64,000 nucleotides of DNA from Nicotiana tabacum (taxonomy: Eukaryota > Streptophyta > Magnoliopsida > Solanales > Solanaceae): positions 145,192,948 to 145,256,947 of the forward strand of contig NC_134082.1 of NCBI RefSeq assembly GCF_000715075.1, written 5' to 3'. Shown in pieces: positions 36,192 to 46,065 of the stretch. The notes beneath the pieces are model-generated. The model was not told where the DNA came from, searched no databases, and saw nothing but the letters and a program-made list of their open reading frames with translations. A program made the translations under genes and the position numbers. Every line of letters starts with the position of its first letter. The first letter of the stretch is position 1.

Positions 36192-36259
36192 TGTTACACC
36201 CCATGTTTTTGTACGTGGAAGTACGCCATAAGTAAATTGATATAAGCTCGGAAATGAGA
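36192..36259 (+). repeat. G, truncated LTR head, first copy
   Basis: TGTTACACCCCATG followed by about 55 bp that repeat, with changes, the start of the next feature. It is a 68-bp stub of an LTR family distinct from the others here. Confidence 0.6.
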
Positions 36260-37151
36260 TGTTACATCCCGCATTTTTCGTACGTTAAAGATTTATTCTA
36301 AGTTAAGCGACATAAGTTCGAGAATGAAAATATTTTGGGATTATAAGTATTACATTATTTCAAACAAGTGATAAGTAAATTCATGAAGGTGAGAAGGTAA
36401 GCAAATCGAAGAAGATGAGTTTCATCGAAATTTGGAAATTTGAGATAAAATATGGTCCAAACTATAATATCCGGTATTTATGGACTAGTGCCATACAAGG
36501 TACCACATGATCATGATTATAAGGTGTATAAAGTGTGTTAAAAGTAAGTAGTATTTTAAGTAATTTGAAATAATTTTTAATTATGTGGGTAATTGGTTAA
36601 ATATTGGACTATTAGGGAATTAATAAGTTGATTAAGGTGTGGTGGATGGTTAATTAAGGTCTTTGGATAAAGACTAAAGAAAGCTAACGTGGCAGCAAAA
36701 TCTTGTCCAAGTTATGACTTTTATACTATGAGCGAAAATGTGGCACATTTAAGTAGTATATGGCTTAGTCATACCATTTAAAGATCAAAACTTATCAAAT
36801 TCAAAAGAAAGGTCTTACATCAAATTGTTAGGCAATAGAGATTCACGCAAGAATTCAAGAATTCAAGCAAAAAAAATCCTTAAGCATCTTAGCAATGTGA
36901 CTCTAAAGAAGCCCGGTATAATCTTTCTCAAGAATATCATACGGATTTTTCCCTACTCCAATCTTGTCGTCACGAGTTTTATCGCAATTGTTGTGTGTTA
37001 GAAGGATTATCCAGAGAACCGGCTCAGGTATGATAAGGCTAAGCCTTTCCTTCATTTTGGCATGATCCAATAACTACATGTGTTTGATAACAAGGCATAA
37101 AGAGAAGTTCATATTCTTGAATTTATGTGCATTGTCCTAGTCTCATAAGTT
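36260..37151 (+). repeat. G, LTR fragment of a different family
   Basis: Starts TGTTACATCCCGCA and runs about 890 bp without coding potential until K-type sequence begins near 37152. The opening resembles LTR starts I remember from Solanaceae gypsy elements, but I cannot name the family. Its 3' end is missing. Confidence 0.5.
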
Positions 37152-37900
37152 ACAATATTGTTTACCGTAAAAATGGTAATAACAATTAAATTTGATTATG
37201 GAACTCTAAAAATACATGATCTATTTTTATGCTAGTTGTTAAGCAGTTGATGCTAAGTGTGAGGTTTAGAAACGAGATAAAAGTAAGGAATGAAGTGATA
37301 ACCAAACCGATAGGTTAATAATTGAGGCCTAGAGCTTGTTGATTCAGGGGGCCTCGAGGTCAATTTTGGAGCTCGGCTATGAGCTATCAAAGGTGTCGTA
37401 TTATGGATAAAAACTATAGTAAAATCAACGAAGGCTCTTTATGACCAATGATAAGCAATAAATAATGAACAATAATGAAGATAATAAATGAAAATAATAA
37501 TATCAAGAGAATATGTTAGAGAACAAAGAGAATATTTTAGTATATTTTGTGTGGAGCAACTTAAGCAACAACAGAGCTTAAAAAGTTACAAGGATCCCCT
37601 TTATATAGGAGAGGAATCCCAATATAGTACAAAATACATTAATGACAAAGAAGCGAAGATGGGACAGCTAGATGACACCCTGATTCGGGTTTAGAATAGC
37701 CCACTAGGCTCTGTTAGTCCTAGCCACGTGCCTTAGGAACTACCCATTTCTACCATAGTCATGATCAACATTGTCCTAAGGTCGGGCGTCGATGAACCTC
37801 GAAGGAGGAAACTCGACCATAGCCTTGTAGCCTCGATGCTTCGAAATGATCTTCTGAGGTGCTTCGATGACGAGGAATTGGACCCTTCGATTTTACCGTA
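37152..37900 (-). repeat. K LTR-like segment with minus-strand promoter
   Basis: On the minus strand a TATA box (CTATATAAAGG, about 37598-37609) is followed by a long T-rich leader and ends near 37152 with TAAACAATATT, a wording I associate with the end of Tat LTRs just before the primer site. No primer site follows; G is joined instead. Boundaries are approximate. Confidence 0.45.
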
Positions 37901-38177
37901 CACAGATAGTCCCCGCGTTTCTTAGAGAGGAGCGATAAGAAATGATTTTGACATACGACTCTTCGAACTTCCCGCAATGATGTCATACCGATGACGCAAG
38001 CCTCCGTGATTACCGAAACTTCCCATGGACTTGTCTTTTCAGCATCATTCAATGCACTGTCAATTCCCATTTCTCAAAGCGACTGTATCATCGTCGATCC
38101 AATTTCCAATGGCGCATTGATTGCACCTGCCGATCCGTCTTTCAAAGGCATTGATGGCGTTGTTGGCCATCCCATCA

Positions 38178-38192
38178 CCCCTATAAATGGGG
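38178..38192 (+). promoter_or_regulatory. Candidate plus-strand TATA box
   Basis: CCCCTATAAATGGGG places a TATA box between complementary C and G runs, followed by a pyrimidine-rich leader. It is the best plus-strand promoter upstream of the extra ORF at 40305 and diverges from the minus TATA about 575 bp to the left. Confidence 0.45.
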
Positions 38193-38384
38193 GCCTTCCG
38201 GTACTATTTCTTTATCCAAGTGCCTTTCAACACCTTTCAGTTCCTTTCTTCCCACTATTCTCCTCTATTGCTACCCACCATGTTTGGGGTCTATGGCCTT
38301 AAGGTCTTATGGAGACGTTCTCATCAGCCACACCATGTCCTTTTGCCTAGGCTGTTCTTTACCAAACGAGATTATACTGTCTTA

Positions 38385-38435
38385 TCGTTGTTGTTGTTGT
38401 TGTTACGATTGTTACTGCTGTCGTTGTTGGTTCGA
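38385..38435 (+). repeat. (GTT)n microsatellite
   Basis: About six pure GTT units followed by interrupted ones. Confidence 0.85.
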
Positions 38436-38956
38436 ATTGATGAGGTAGTGGGGCTGACTTCTTCTGACTTAGGAGGATATTTGGACTCTACACTGCTGTT
38501 CGGGAGAGCGTTCGGACTATACATCGCTGCTCACTCTCCTACCCTCGCCTGGTGTGGCATTTCGTCCCCTTGGTTTTCCAATGGAAAAAATGGCACCACC
38601 GACCATTAGACTTGCATGGCACAATGCCTCGGAAGGTGGACCCATAGCCACCGTGCAAGTAGGGTAGATGCCCGCCGAATCTTCAACCTCTGGCTTCGGC
38701 GGGCTATGTCTCTTTTTTATGCTTCTTCTGTATCACTTTCCTCTTCTTCATCTTCACCTTTTCCTCTTCTTCATCTTCGCCCTCAGAGATATTATTCTGG
38801 AGGATCGAGACAAAACCCTAGAGGAGGTGGCGATCAAAGATGTTTTCACCAAGGATGCGTGCCCGAGGAGGTGATGCTGCCAAGGAAGCACCTTTGAGAG
38901 TAGGCTAGGCTCTAGGATTTTACTATATGTGTACCTTCTTGCTTCTTTGTTTCCGT

Positions 38957-39022
38957 GTAAGGACCCCTTGTGGGCTTTTGTAATCATATGTAAGGACCCT
39001 TCATGGGCTTTTGTAATCAAAA
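38957..39022 (+). repeat. 33-bp direct repeat, two copies
   Basis: Units start 'gtaagg' at 38957 and 38990, each containing 'gggcttttgtaatca'. They are followed by AT-rich text that could serve as a 3' end-forming region. Function unknown. Confidence 0.75.
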
Positions 39023-39539
39023 TTTTATAAATGTGAAAGTGTTTCTTCAATTTTGTGTTCGATGCTTGTTATATTTCCTTTCATCTGCACTTATGGAGAC
39101 TCTGAATGTGTGATTCTACCGGTTGGTGCCAATATCGAGCCTAGATGTGAGTGTTTTTTCCTGATTTTTAATTTATTAGTATGGCTTCGCGTGGAGTCCT
39201 TCATCGTTCCTTGGATGGAGCCTGGATTGGACCGATAAACTCGGGTCATCAGGACCCTTACTTCGAGTCGAGTGAAAGTAATGCTTCAAGCCTTGAAACC
39301 GTGATTTATCACTTAGGCTCCGCAGTAACCTTTGACGGAAATTTGCTCGGAGGCCCGTGGATAAGGACTGCCATTTAACTTTCAAGGGCAGTCCCCAAGT
39401 GGAGGTTCGTTCAAATCCGGACCACCTGGAAACTTGCTTTGAACTTAGTGTAGATAGACTTAAGGCGCTATAGATAGATCCTGGAAGAGGGTTTGTCCGA
39501 ACTCAGATGGTACCCCGAGGCCAAGCCCGTACGGGTGGA

Positions 39540-40010
39540 GTTTAAGTGCTTATTTCCTTGAAGCCTAACTCTTTTTTGATGAAGGTTCTCGAGGTCGGGT
39601 ACCACCTAGGGATTGGCGATGATACTATTGTCTTCTTGTAGCCTAACCTTTTTCTGATGTGGGTCCTTGAGGTCGGGTACCACCTCGGGACTAGCGATGA
39701 TGCCGTTGTCCTTTTAGAGCCTAACTTCTTTTTAACGAAGGTCCTCGATGTCGGGTACCACCTCGGGACTGGCAATGATGTTATTGGCTTCTTAGAGCCT
39801 AACCTCTCCTTGCTGGAGGTCCTCGAGTTCGGGTACCACATCGAAACTGGCGATGATGCCGCTGGCTCCTAGAGAGCTAACTTCTTTTTAATGGAGGTCC
39901 TCGAGGTTGGGTACTACCTCGGAATTGACTATGGTGCCACTAGCTCCTTGAGAGCTAACTTCTTTTTTAATGGAGGTCTTCGAGGTCGGGTACCACCTCT
40001 GGATCTGCGG
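39540..40010 (+). repeat. 78-bp tandem repeat, about six copies
   Basis: The word 'gaggtcgggtaccacct' or a variant recurs with starts at about 39591, 39669, 39747, 39825, 39903 and 39982, spacing 78-79 bp. Since 78 is a multiple of three, open frames with a 26-residue period appear on both strands (39657-39872 plus, 39542-39841 minus). I treat these as by-products of the repeat. Tandem repeats of this kind are common in untranslated parts of Tat/Ogre elements. Confidence 0.9.
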
Positions 40011-40152
40011 CGATACAAGGATTTCCGCTCTCGAAACATTTACATGGATCGCCTAATGTACGATATGGTTACCAAGTTGTTGAGGCGATTTGGTGACATC
40101 GATCAGTGTTTCTAATCGGCTTTGAGGCAGGCGGATCGTCGCCGTTTCTTCC

Positions 40153-40169
40153 ATATATATATATATATA
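40153..40169. repeat. (AT)n microsatellite
   Basis: Uninterrupted AT dinucleotide run of 17 bases. Confidence 0.9.
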
Positions 40170-40304
40170 GGGTTGTCTCTGCTCTTTTGAAGATCCCATC
40201 ATTTTAAGTGGTTGACCTTCTTTTCCTGCATTAAGCCTCCCATTATTTCAGTGCTAACGCACTTGCATAGATTCCTGCTTTAGTTCTCTGATTGTGCTAT
40301 AGCC

Positions 40305-42395
40305 ATGGTTGCTACATCGGATTCTGCCTGACAGAGAGGGGAGAGTTTCGCCTCCAGCATTCAGGACCAACGAGAGTATACCTTGAAGATTACTTCTTTG
40401 ACAGGAGAAAATCACCTTAAATTTAGTGAGAAAAGACTGCGGATGGGGGGAGAAAGTAGTGTTACAGACATTTTCCCAGGATGAGGGCATTCCATGCCGA
40501 TGGATTTTTGAATGTGTACACGTATCCTTTCACACTGCGCCCCCTTGATAGAGTTGTGCTCGACTTCTTTTTAAAGTATCAGATTACCTTGGCGCAGAAC
40601 CACCCGTTATTTTGGCGAACAGTGTTGATGATGAGATTTTTTGCGGATAAGGTGTGGCTTTAACTTACACTCAGTCATCTTGTTAGGCTGTACTGGCCCT
40701 TTCACTATCGAGGTATGCTAACCTTGCGATGTCGATCGACCACACCCTTCGTTGTTGATTATAAGGAAGATGGAAATCGGGAGTAGATGAGTCACTTCGT
40801 TCGAGTGCGGACCGCTGACATTATCCCCGTGGAGCTTATGCCATTCCTTGAGGAATGGAATTATACACGTAAGTGGGGCATTTCGTGCCTTCTGAGTTTT
40901 GTCTATGCCGAAAGTTGGTTTCGTAACCGTCCCTTCTTTTCATTTTCTACAACGATTTTATGGGCATTGGGCAGCGTTCCTAATTTGCCGGATTGTGTTC
41001 GGAAGTTGGCGACCCACTCGACCTATGATGAGCGTAAATGGCGAGCTTTGTCCTGGGGTAGATGGGAAGCAAACCATCATGGTGTGTGTTATGCTATTTT
41101 TCCTTTCCATTCCCTCGTATGGAGAGGCATTTTCCCTTTATGCGTATTAATCTTGCTGTTGTAGGCATCGGAGAGCCTTCCAAGGCGAGGCCGTGCTCCT
41201 CTGGAGAGCGGGAAGGGATGCCGGCTTCCGGCTAAAGAATGACAAGAATAAGCAAAAATGCTTTTACAGAGCGATGGTTCTCAAAGCAAGGCGAAACGAG
41301 ACCGGGGCTTCGGAGTAGAAGCATCATCCAAGCCTACCGCATCTGTGGTTCCTAGTTCTGGGAAGACAATTTCTCCATTGCTGTCTCCTTCTTTTTCCGT
41401 TGACATTACTTCGAGGGATACTAGAAACTTGGGGTTGCATAAACCGAGCGACCGTGCCTCGATCGAAGTCGACCCTTTTAGAGCTGGGAGAACTGGGTTG
41501 CCAGATGTGCGCTCGGCCTTTGAGGAAGCCCAGCAGCTTCACTTCGTGGTAAGTTTCAGCATAGGCCTTTCAAGATTCGCGTCTTCCCTTCCTTATTGGG
41601 TTTTCTTTTGCAGGCCTTTGACAAGCTTAAGTCCGGGTTACTTCATTATGAAACCAGGTTACGGAAAGCTCTTGCTGAGGAGAGATACCTTAGGCTCCTT
41701 TGCGATGAAAAGGAAGTCGAGTTGGTACACTTGCAGTATGAGGTGAGCTGGAGCTTGAATTATGAGAGATATTTGAAGGAGCAAGTAATTTCTTGTTTCG
41801 GGTGAGCATGCATTCTGCCTTCTAGCTTCTGAGGCTAACACTTCATTTATTTTAGTTGCATAAGAAGACAGAGGCCCTGGAGCGTCTTGGGGATGAAGCT
41901 GGCCGAGCCAAGCATGAACACGATGAGCTCAAACCTCGGGCGGAGGCTCATGCTTTAGAGGGGAAGGGTGCTCTGGCTAAAGTTCCCGCTTTTGAGGCTA
42001 AACTTTGCTTAGCTCATGATAACGCTTTGGTTCAAATGGATAAGATTACGAAGTTCGAGTACGAGCTTTCGAAGGTCAGGGCTAAGATCATTGATGCCTG
42101 GTCTAAAGCTATAATGAGCCGAACTATGGCTGACCAGGAGATGACGATCTATTTAAAGATGCTAGCGATGCTCAAGCTGAGTTGAGAAGGATCCTTGACC
42201 GCGAAGAGAGGATTGAAGAATATGCTCGTTGCAAATCTCGAAGAAAGACCCTCGAGGAGATCCGTGCAGGTGTTTCGCGCTGTTGGAAGAGTTGGAGCGA
42301 GCGAGGGCGGATGAGTGTGATGCTCGGTTACTTTTGCCCGACACTGAAGAAAGCAAAGATAAGGCCGGCAGGCCGTAGCTCCCAGTGGGCGTAGA
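40305..42395 (+). pseudogene. K extra ORF: putative gypsy-type transposon protein (Transposase_28-like) with coiled coil, intron-bearing, broken
   Basis: Starting from the ATG at 40305 there is an early stop (40329) and at least one frameshift near 40440-40490. Then comes the family-typical block with DGFLNVYTYPFTL (about 40490-40530), FVRVRTADIIP (about 40793) and a WRALSWGRWEANHHG segment (about 41040-41085). A Ser/Pro-rich linker leads to a long heptad-like coiled coil (about 41614-42180) and a final Glu/Arg-rich part in a shifted frame (42182-42394). Two short introns fit exactly: 41549-41613 (GTAAGT to TTTTGCAG) and 41785-41855 (GTAATT to TTTTAG). Removing each keeps the frame. Such ORFs are known as additional ORFs of Tat elements; their role is unknown. 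The family name is from memory of motif wording. Confidence 0.65.
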
Positions 42396-42569
42396 TTTCG
42401 CCATCTGTATATAGCATTTTTAAAGCATGTTTGTAGATGGAGGTTGCGTTTTTTTGTATATGTGTATCAAAGAAAACCTTGCGGCTTTATTTCTTTTGTA
42501 TCTCTTTCTGTCTCAAATTTGGCTAGGTGAACTGGTCTTTGAGTTGGTAGGAATCCTTGGATTCGTGAT

Positions 42570-43040
42570 ACGGCCCTGGGGCTCATTAGGCTGGCCCGTA
42601 GGCTCTTATGTGTTTAGTCGATACGACCTTTTTAGTTAACTATTTTGGGTTCAGTCTCCGAGTCGGGTTTAAACAGGAGCTTATTCAACCCTCAAGTTTT
42701 GTATTTGTGCGGGCTGGTGACATTGGCTCTTACGCCTTGGGTCGAAGCGACCTTTTATGTTTGTGGCCCTGAGGCTCATTAGGTTGGCGACAATGGCTCT
42801 TACGCTTCGCTCTTAGGCATATTTAGTTAACTATTTTGGATTCAGTCTCCGAATCGGGTTTCAATTTGAGCTCATTCGACCCTCAAGTTTTGTATTTGTG
42901 CGGGCTGGCGACAGTGGCTCTTACACCTTAGGTCGAAGCGACCTTTTATATGTGTGGCCCTTAGGCTCATTAGGCTGTTGACAATGGCTCTTACATTTTG
43001 GGTTGAAGCGACCTTTTATATGGGCTTTATTTTTCCCTCG
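42570..43040 (+). repeat. ~201-bp tandem repeat with internal sub-repeats
   Basis: 'agttaactattttgg' recurs at 42634 and 42835, and 'cgggctgg' with 'gtcgaagcgacctttta' recurs around 42730, 42935 and 43005. About two and a third units, downstream of the extra ORF. No coding content. Confidence 0.8.
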
Positions 43041-44560
43041 ATAAGGATTTTTTGAAATAGTGTTTGCCTGACTCTTTGACGGCTTAATAAAAAACCTCGA
43101 TTGTGAGTCGTTATATGGCGATGATCGAGCACCTCAAGAGGTTTGGCTCGGAGGCTGAGTATCTCGAAGCCGATGTTTAGGAGCTGACATGGTCAAAGCT
43201 CTTTTGCTTGTATCGAGGTTAGCCTATTTAACTGGTTCGTTTCGAAGTAGATTCGAAGTAATGGAAGGCCTGTGATTTTGTAGCGACGGTCGGGCGTCCC
43301 GAGCCGCATTAGTTCGGCTGGTACAGTCTTGTGACCAGAGTCATTTGTGTTTGGCCAGAGCCTGTAAGTCCCGAGTAAAGTAGTTTTGGCATCTATATCG
43401 AGGGTATACCTTTTTAGGGGTCTTACAAGTTCAATATATACCCAAAACTTTGAGATTGGGTTTATGCCTTTAGTAATGTCTTACAAGTTTTACATGCCTT
43501 TGAGGTCTTACAATTTTGGATACTTGGTACAAGTATTGTTCATGACTTGCTTGAGGTCTTACATATATTGTTGTTGCTTATGTAGGTCTTACAAGACCGA
43601 GTATGACCGCTCATGGCCTCATGTTTTTAGTTAATGTTGATTGATTATAGTCCCCGAGTCATCAAAGGGAATCTTGGATCAGAAGTCGTTACTTGTAAAC
43701 TTTGTATTGCCTCATTGAGGGCTTACAATTTCGGAGATCCCAACCCTGAGGTCGTGTGTTTTTTGAGACTTTGACGCCAGTACCCGAGTATTCGGGGTAC
43801 TTTCGGCCTTGGAGATGTTTCGTGATTTTCATGTTTCCTCGTTCAGGGTTTCTGAGCTTGGAGTCCCGGCCCGGAGGTCATTCAGGTGTTGAATTGTTAA
43901 TGCCAGTCCCCGAGTGTTCGAGACATTTTCGGCGGAGGAGTGATTTTTGCAAAGGTGCCGAGCTTCTTTTGGAGTGTGAGATGATTTGACAAAAGATATT
44001 CTTCAATTATTTGGTACAAGTGTACATGTTTTCGCCGTTGGGGCGCCGGCTATACAGACAGGTTCATTCGACCATTTGGCCCGGTACATCAATTTCCTAT
44101 TGGGAACCCATTTGGCGTTTCTTGGCTTTTCCGAATGGGTGTCCTTCGGAGGGGATGCTTCCAGTGTTTGAGGTTGATTGCAAAAGAAGCCTCGAATATT
44201 TGTTGAGTCTTATTTAGGTATCATTAAATGTCGCCTCATTAAAAACCTTGCCGGTAAAAACCTTTTTCGGGATAAAAACTCGGTCGAAGGAAAAGAGTGC
44301 AACGGATGCTTTAAAACCTTAAGGTCTTCGAGTTGGGTTGGCACTTTGACTGTTTCGGTCGGGCGCCTGCATAAGAGTTAGTGTGAAATATGAAATGAAA
44401 AGGAAGAGGGTTATACCTTAGTATGGGATGTGCTTGTGATGTTTCGAGGTCTGATATGTCTCGGTTATTTGTGATAAGGACGCGGTACGATCCTTTGTTT
44501 TGTTTAATTGGGCTTAACTAGAGATGTAATTTTATTACCCTTTGGCTTCTTTGTGGGTGG
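43041..44560 (+). other. K non-coding segment
   Basis: About 1.5 kb without a convincing gene. It includes several 'gtcttacaagt' and 'ggtcttaca' echoes (43400-43600) and a stretch around 44228-44310 (cctcattaaaaaccttgccg and following) that I associate with untranslated regions of plant Tat-like elements. Short open frames look accidental. Confidence 0.45.
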
Positions 44561-44569
44561 GGGTATTGG

Positions 44570-44978
44570 TTCCGGAGCCACATCGTGTACTGCGTACAAA
44601 AAGAAGTTCGGGGAAATGCTCTCGAAGGGGGCCATGATGTGGTATCACAACCTAGCTCCTAACTCCATAGACTTATTTGCCATGCTAGAAGCTTCCTTCA
44701 TAAAGGCAAATGCCGGTGCCATCAAAGTAGCAACAAGGAAATCTGACATGTTCAAGATCAAGAAAAGGGAGAACGAAATGCTGTGGGAGTTCGTATCACG
44801 CTTCCAAATGGAGCGAATGGAACTACCACCGGTATTCGATGATTGGGCAATGCAGGCCTTCACTCAAGGTTTGAATGAACGAAGCTCGATGGCTTCAAAG
44901 TAGTTGAAATAGAATTTGGTCGAGTATCCCACTGTGACCTAGTCGGACGTTCACAACCGATGCCAGTAGAAGATCAAA
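44570..44978 (+). pseudogene. K gag core (Tat type)
   Basis: The translation contains FGEMLSKGAMMWYHNLAPNS and then MERMELPPVFDDWAMQAFTQ, the conserved retrotransposon gag block of Tat elements. It is open to a TAG at 44901, followed by further TAG codons at short intervals in the same frame (near 44910, 44937 and 44967). The element text ends at about 44978 after the residues KIK. The next gag residues (EDDQLG) are found not here but at 46065 on the opposite strand. Confidence 0.8.
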
Positions 44979-46065
44979 CATTTCTCGCACCGCATGCTAT
45001 TCCCCGTAGACGATTTTAACCCCATCCTTTGTAGGGAATTTCATCATTTGGTGGAGGGTGGATGGTACTACTCTCCTGCAGTGTATCCACGGCCATCCGA
45101 ACAAGGTGTTGTACCTCATGTCTCCTTCGATGACATGGAATTTGACGTTTTATGTTGTGCCGGACACATTGACTGGGAGGGTGATTTCTCCTATAGTTGT
45201 TTCACTTTCCATGTTGAATCTGTTGAGGACTCAAGTGGCGGGAACGATTTGGTCAAGCAGTCCGAGCTACTCTATCACCCGCGACCTGATAATGTTGGCC
45301 GAGCTTCCTGGATCCACGAGTGGACATTTTATTTGAAATGTATTCACAAGGAAAGAAATTACTAATGCATCATTGTGGGGTTGAGACAAGGTCTCGGTTT
45401 CCTCTTCGCTGAATTTGAGGTCGTCCTTGGGTATATACCCTCGGGTTCACTTTTCCCTGGTGATGGATATTTTTGTCCTTCTCATACGGGTTCCTGTGGG
45501 GCATCGATGCCTCCCAAAATCATGTGGATGACATGCTGTGGCTCATTTGTTTCGTTCTTCTTAGCCGCCTTTCTTTCTCGGAACTGATTTTTGTCTCGGT
45601 AAATGAGGAATTCCCGGAGGTGACCTTTGTTAAGTAGTCGGGCTACCTCTTCTCGAAGTTGGTGGCAATCCTCGATCCTGTGGCCATGCGTGTTGTGGAA
45701 TTCGCACACTAAGTTATGGTTCCTTTGTGAAGGATCCGATTTTACAAGCCTGGGCCATCTGGCATCTCTGATTTTACTGATGGCGAGCACGATGTCTGAT
45801 ACATCGACATTGAAGTTGTATTGTGATAAGTGAGTTGCCTCTGTCGGCTTAACGCTCTTATCGAATCTGACTCTGTTGATGAGTCCTCGAGGATTATATC
45901 ATCGGTCTATCCTTCTATCGCTACGAGGTTGGTTGTGCCTCAGGGCATTACTTCTGTCTTCGGTGTATGGCTGATATCTTTCTTTGTTTGGCTTTGGCTC
46001 CTTCGCCAGAAGCCTGCTTAGGTATACTGAGCCCGAGCGGGCTCCTAGCTGGTCGTCTTCATGAA
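44979..46065 (-). pseudogene. K gag tail, Cys/His knuckle and protease, inverted relative to the gag core
   Basis: The minus strand from 46065 opens with HEDDQLGARSGS, then an Arg-rich linker, the knuckle CEFHNTHGHRIEDCHQLREE (about 45640-45705), and the aspartic protease with LVDPGSSANIIRS (catalytic Asp codon 45312-45314). It ends around 44979 with a VYGE-type segment. Several in-frame TAG and TGA codons interrupt it. Protease would process the polyprotein. The segment is collinear with, but reversed against, the gag core at 44570-44978. Confidence 0.8.

Larger units (their letters stand above)
37152..46065. mobile_element. Element K: rearranged Tat-lineage (Ty3/gypsy) remnant
   Basis: The identity rests on a Tat-type gag core (about 44570-44978, plus), a gag tail with Cys/His knuckle and DPGSSAN protease (46065-44979, minus), an intron-containing extra ORF of the putative gypsy-type transposon family (40305-42395, plus), and arrays of tandem repeats, all usual for Tat/Ogre elements. 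RT, RNase H and integrase are missing. Left LTR-like text (37152 to about 37900) is in minus orientation. Orientation of the original element is unresolved because gag and protease now face each other. Confidence 0.65.

Noticed and set aside
38187..38897. Overlapping plus-strand frames (140, 93 and 68 residues) at 38.2-38.9 kb as a possible host gene
   Set aside because: Low-complexity Leu/Ser runs from the GTT microsatellite and pyrimidine-rich leader. No domain, no intron logic, and inside K.
39542..39841. 99-residue minus-strand frame with a 26-residue repeat
   Set aside because: By-product of the 78-bp tandem repeat; the plus strand is equally open and no start context or relative is visible.
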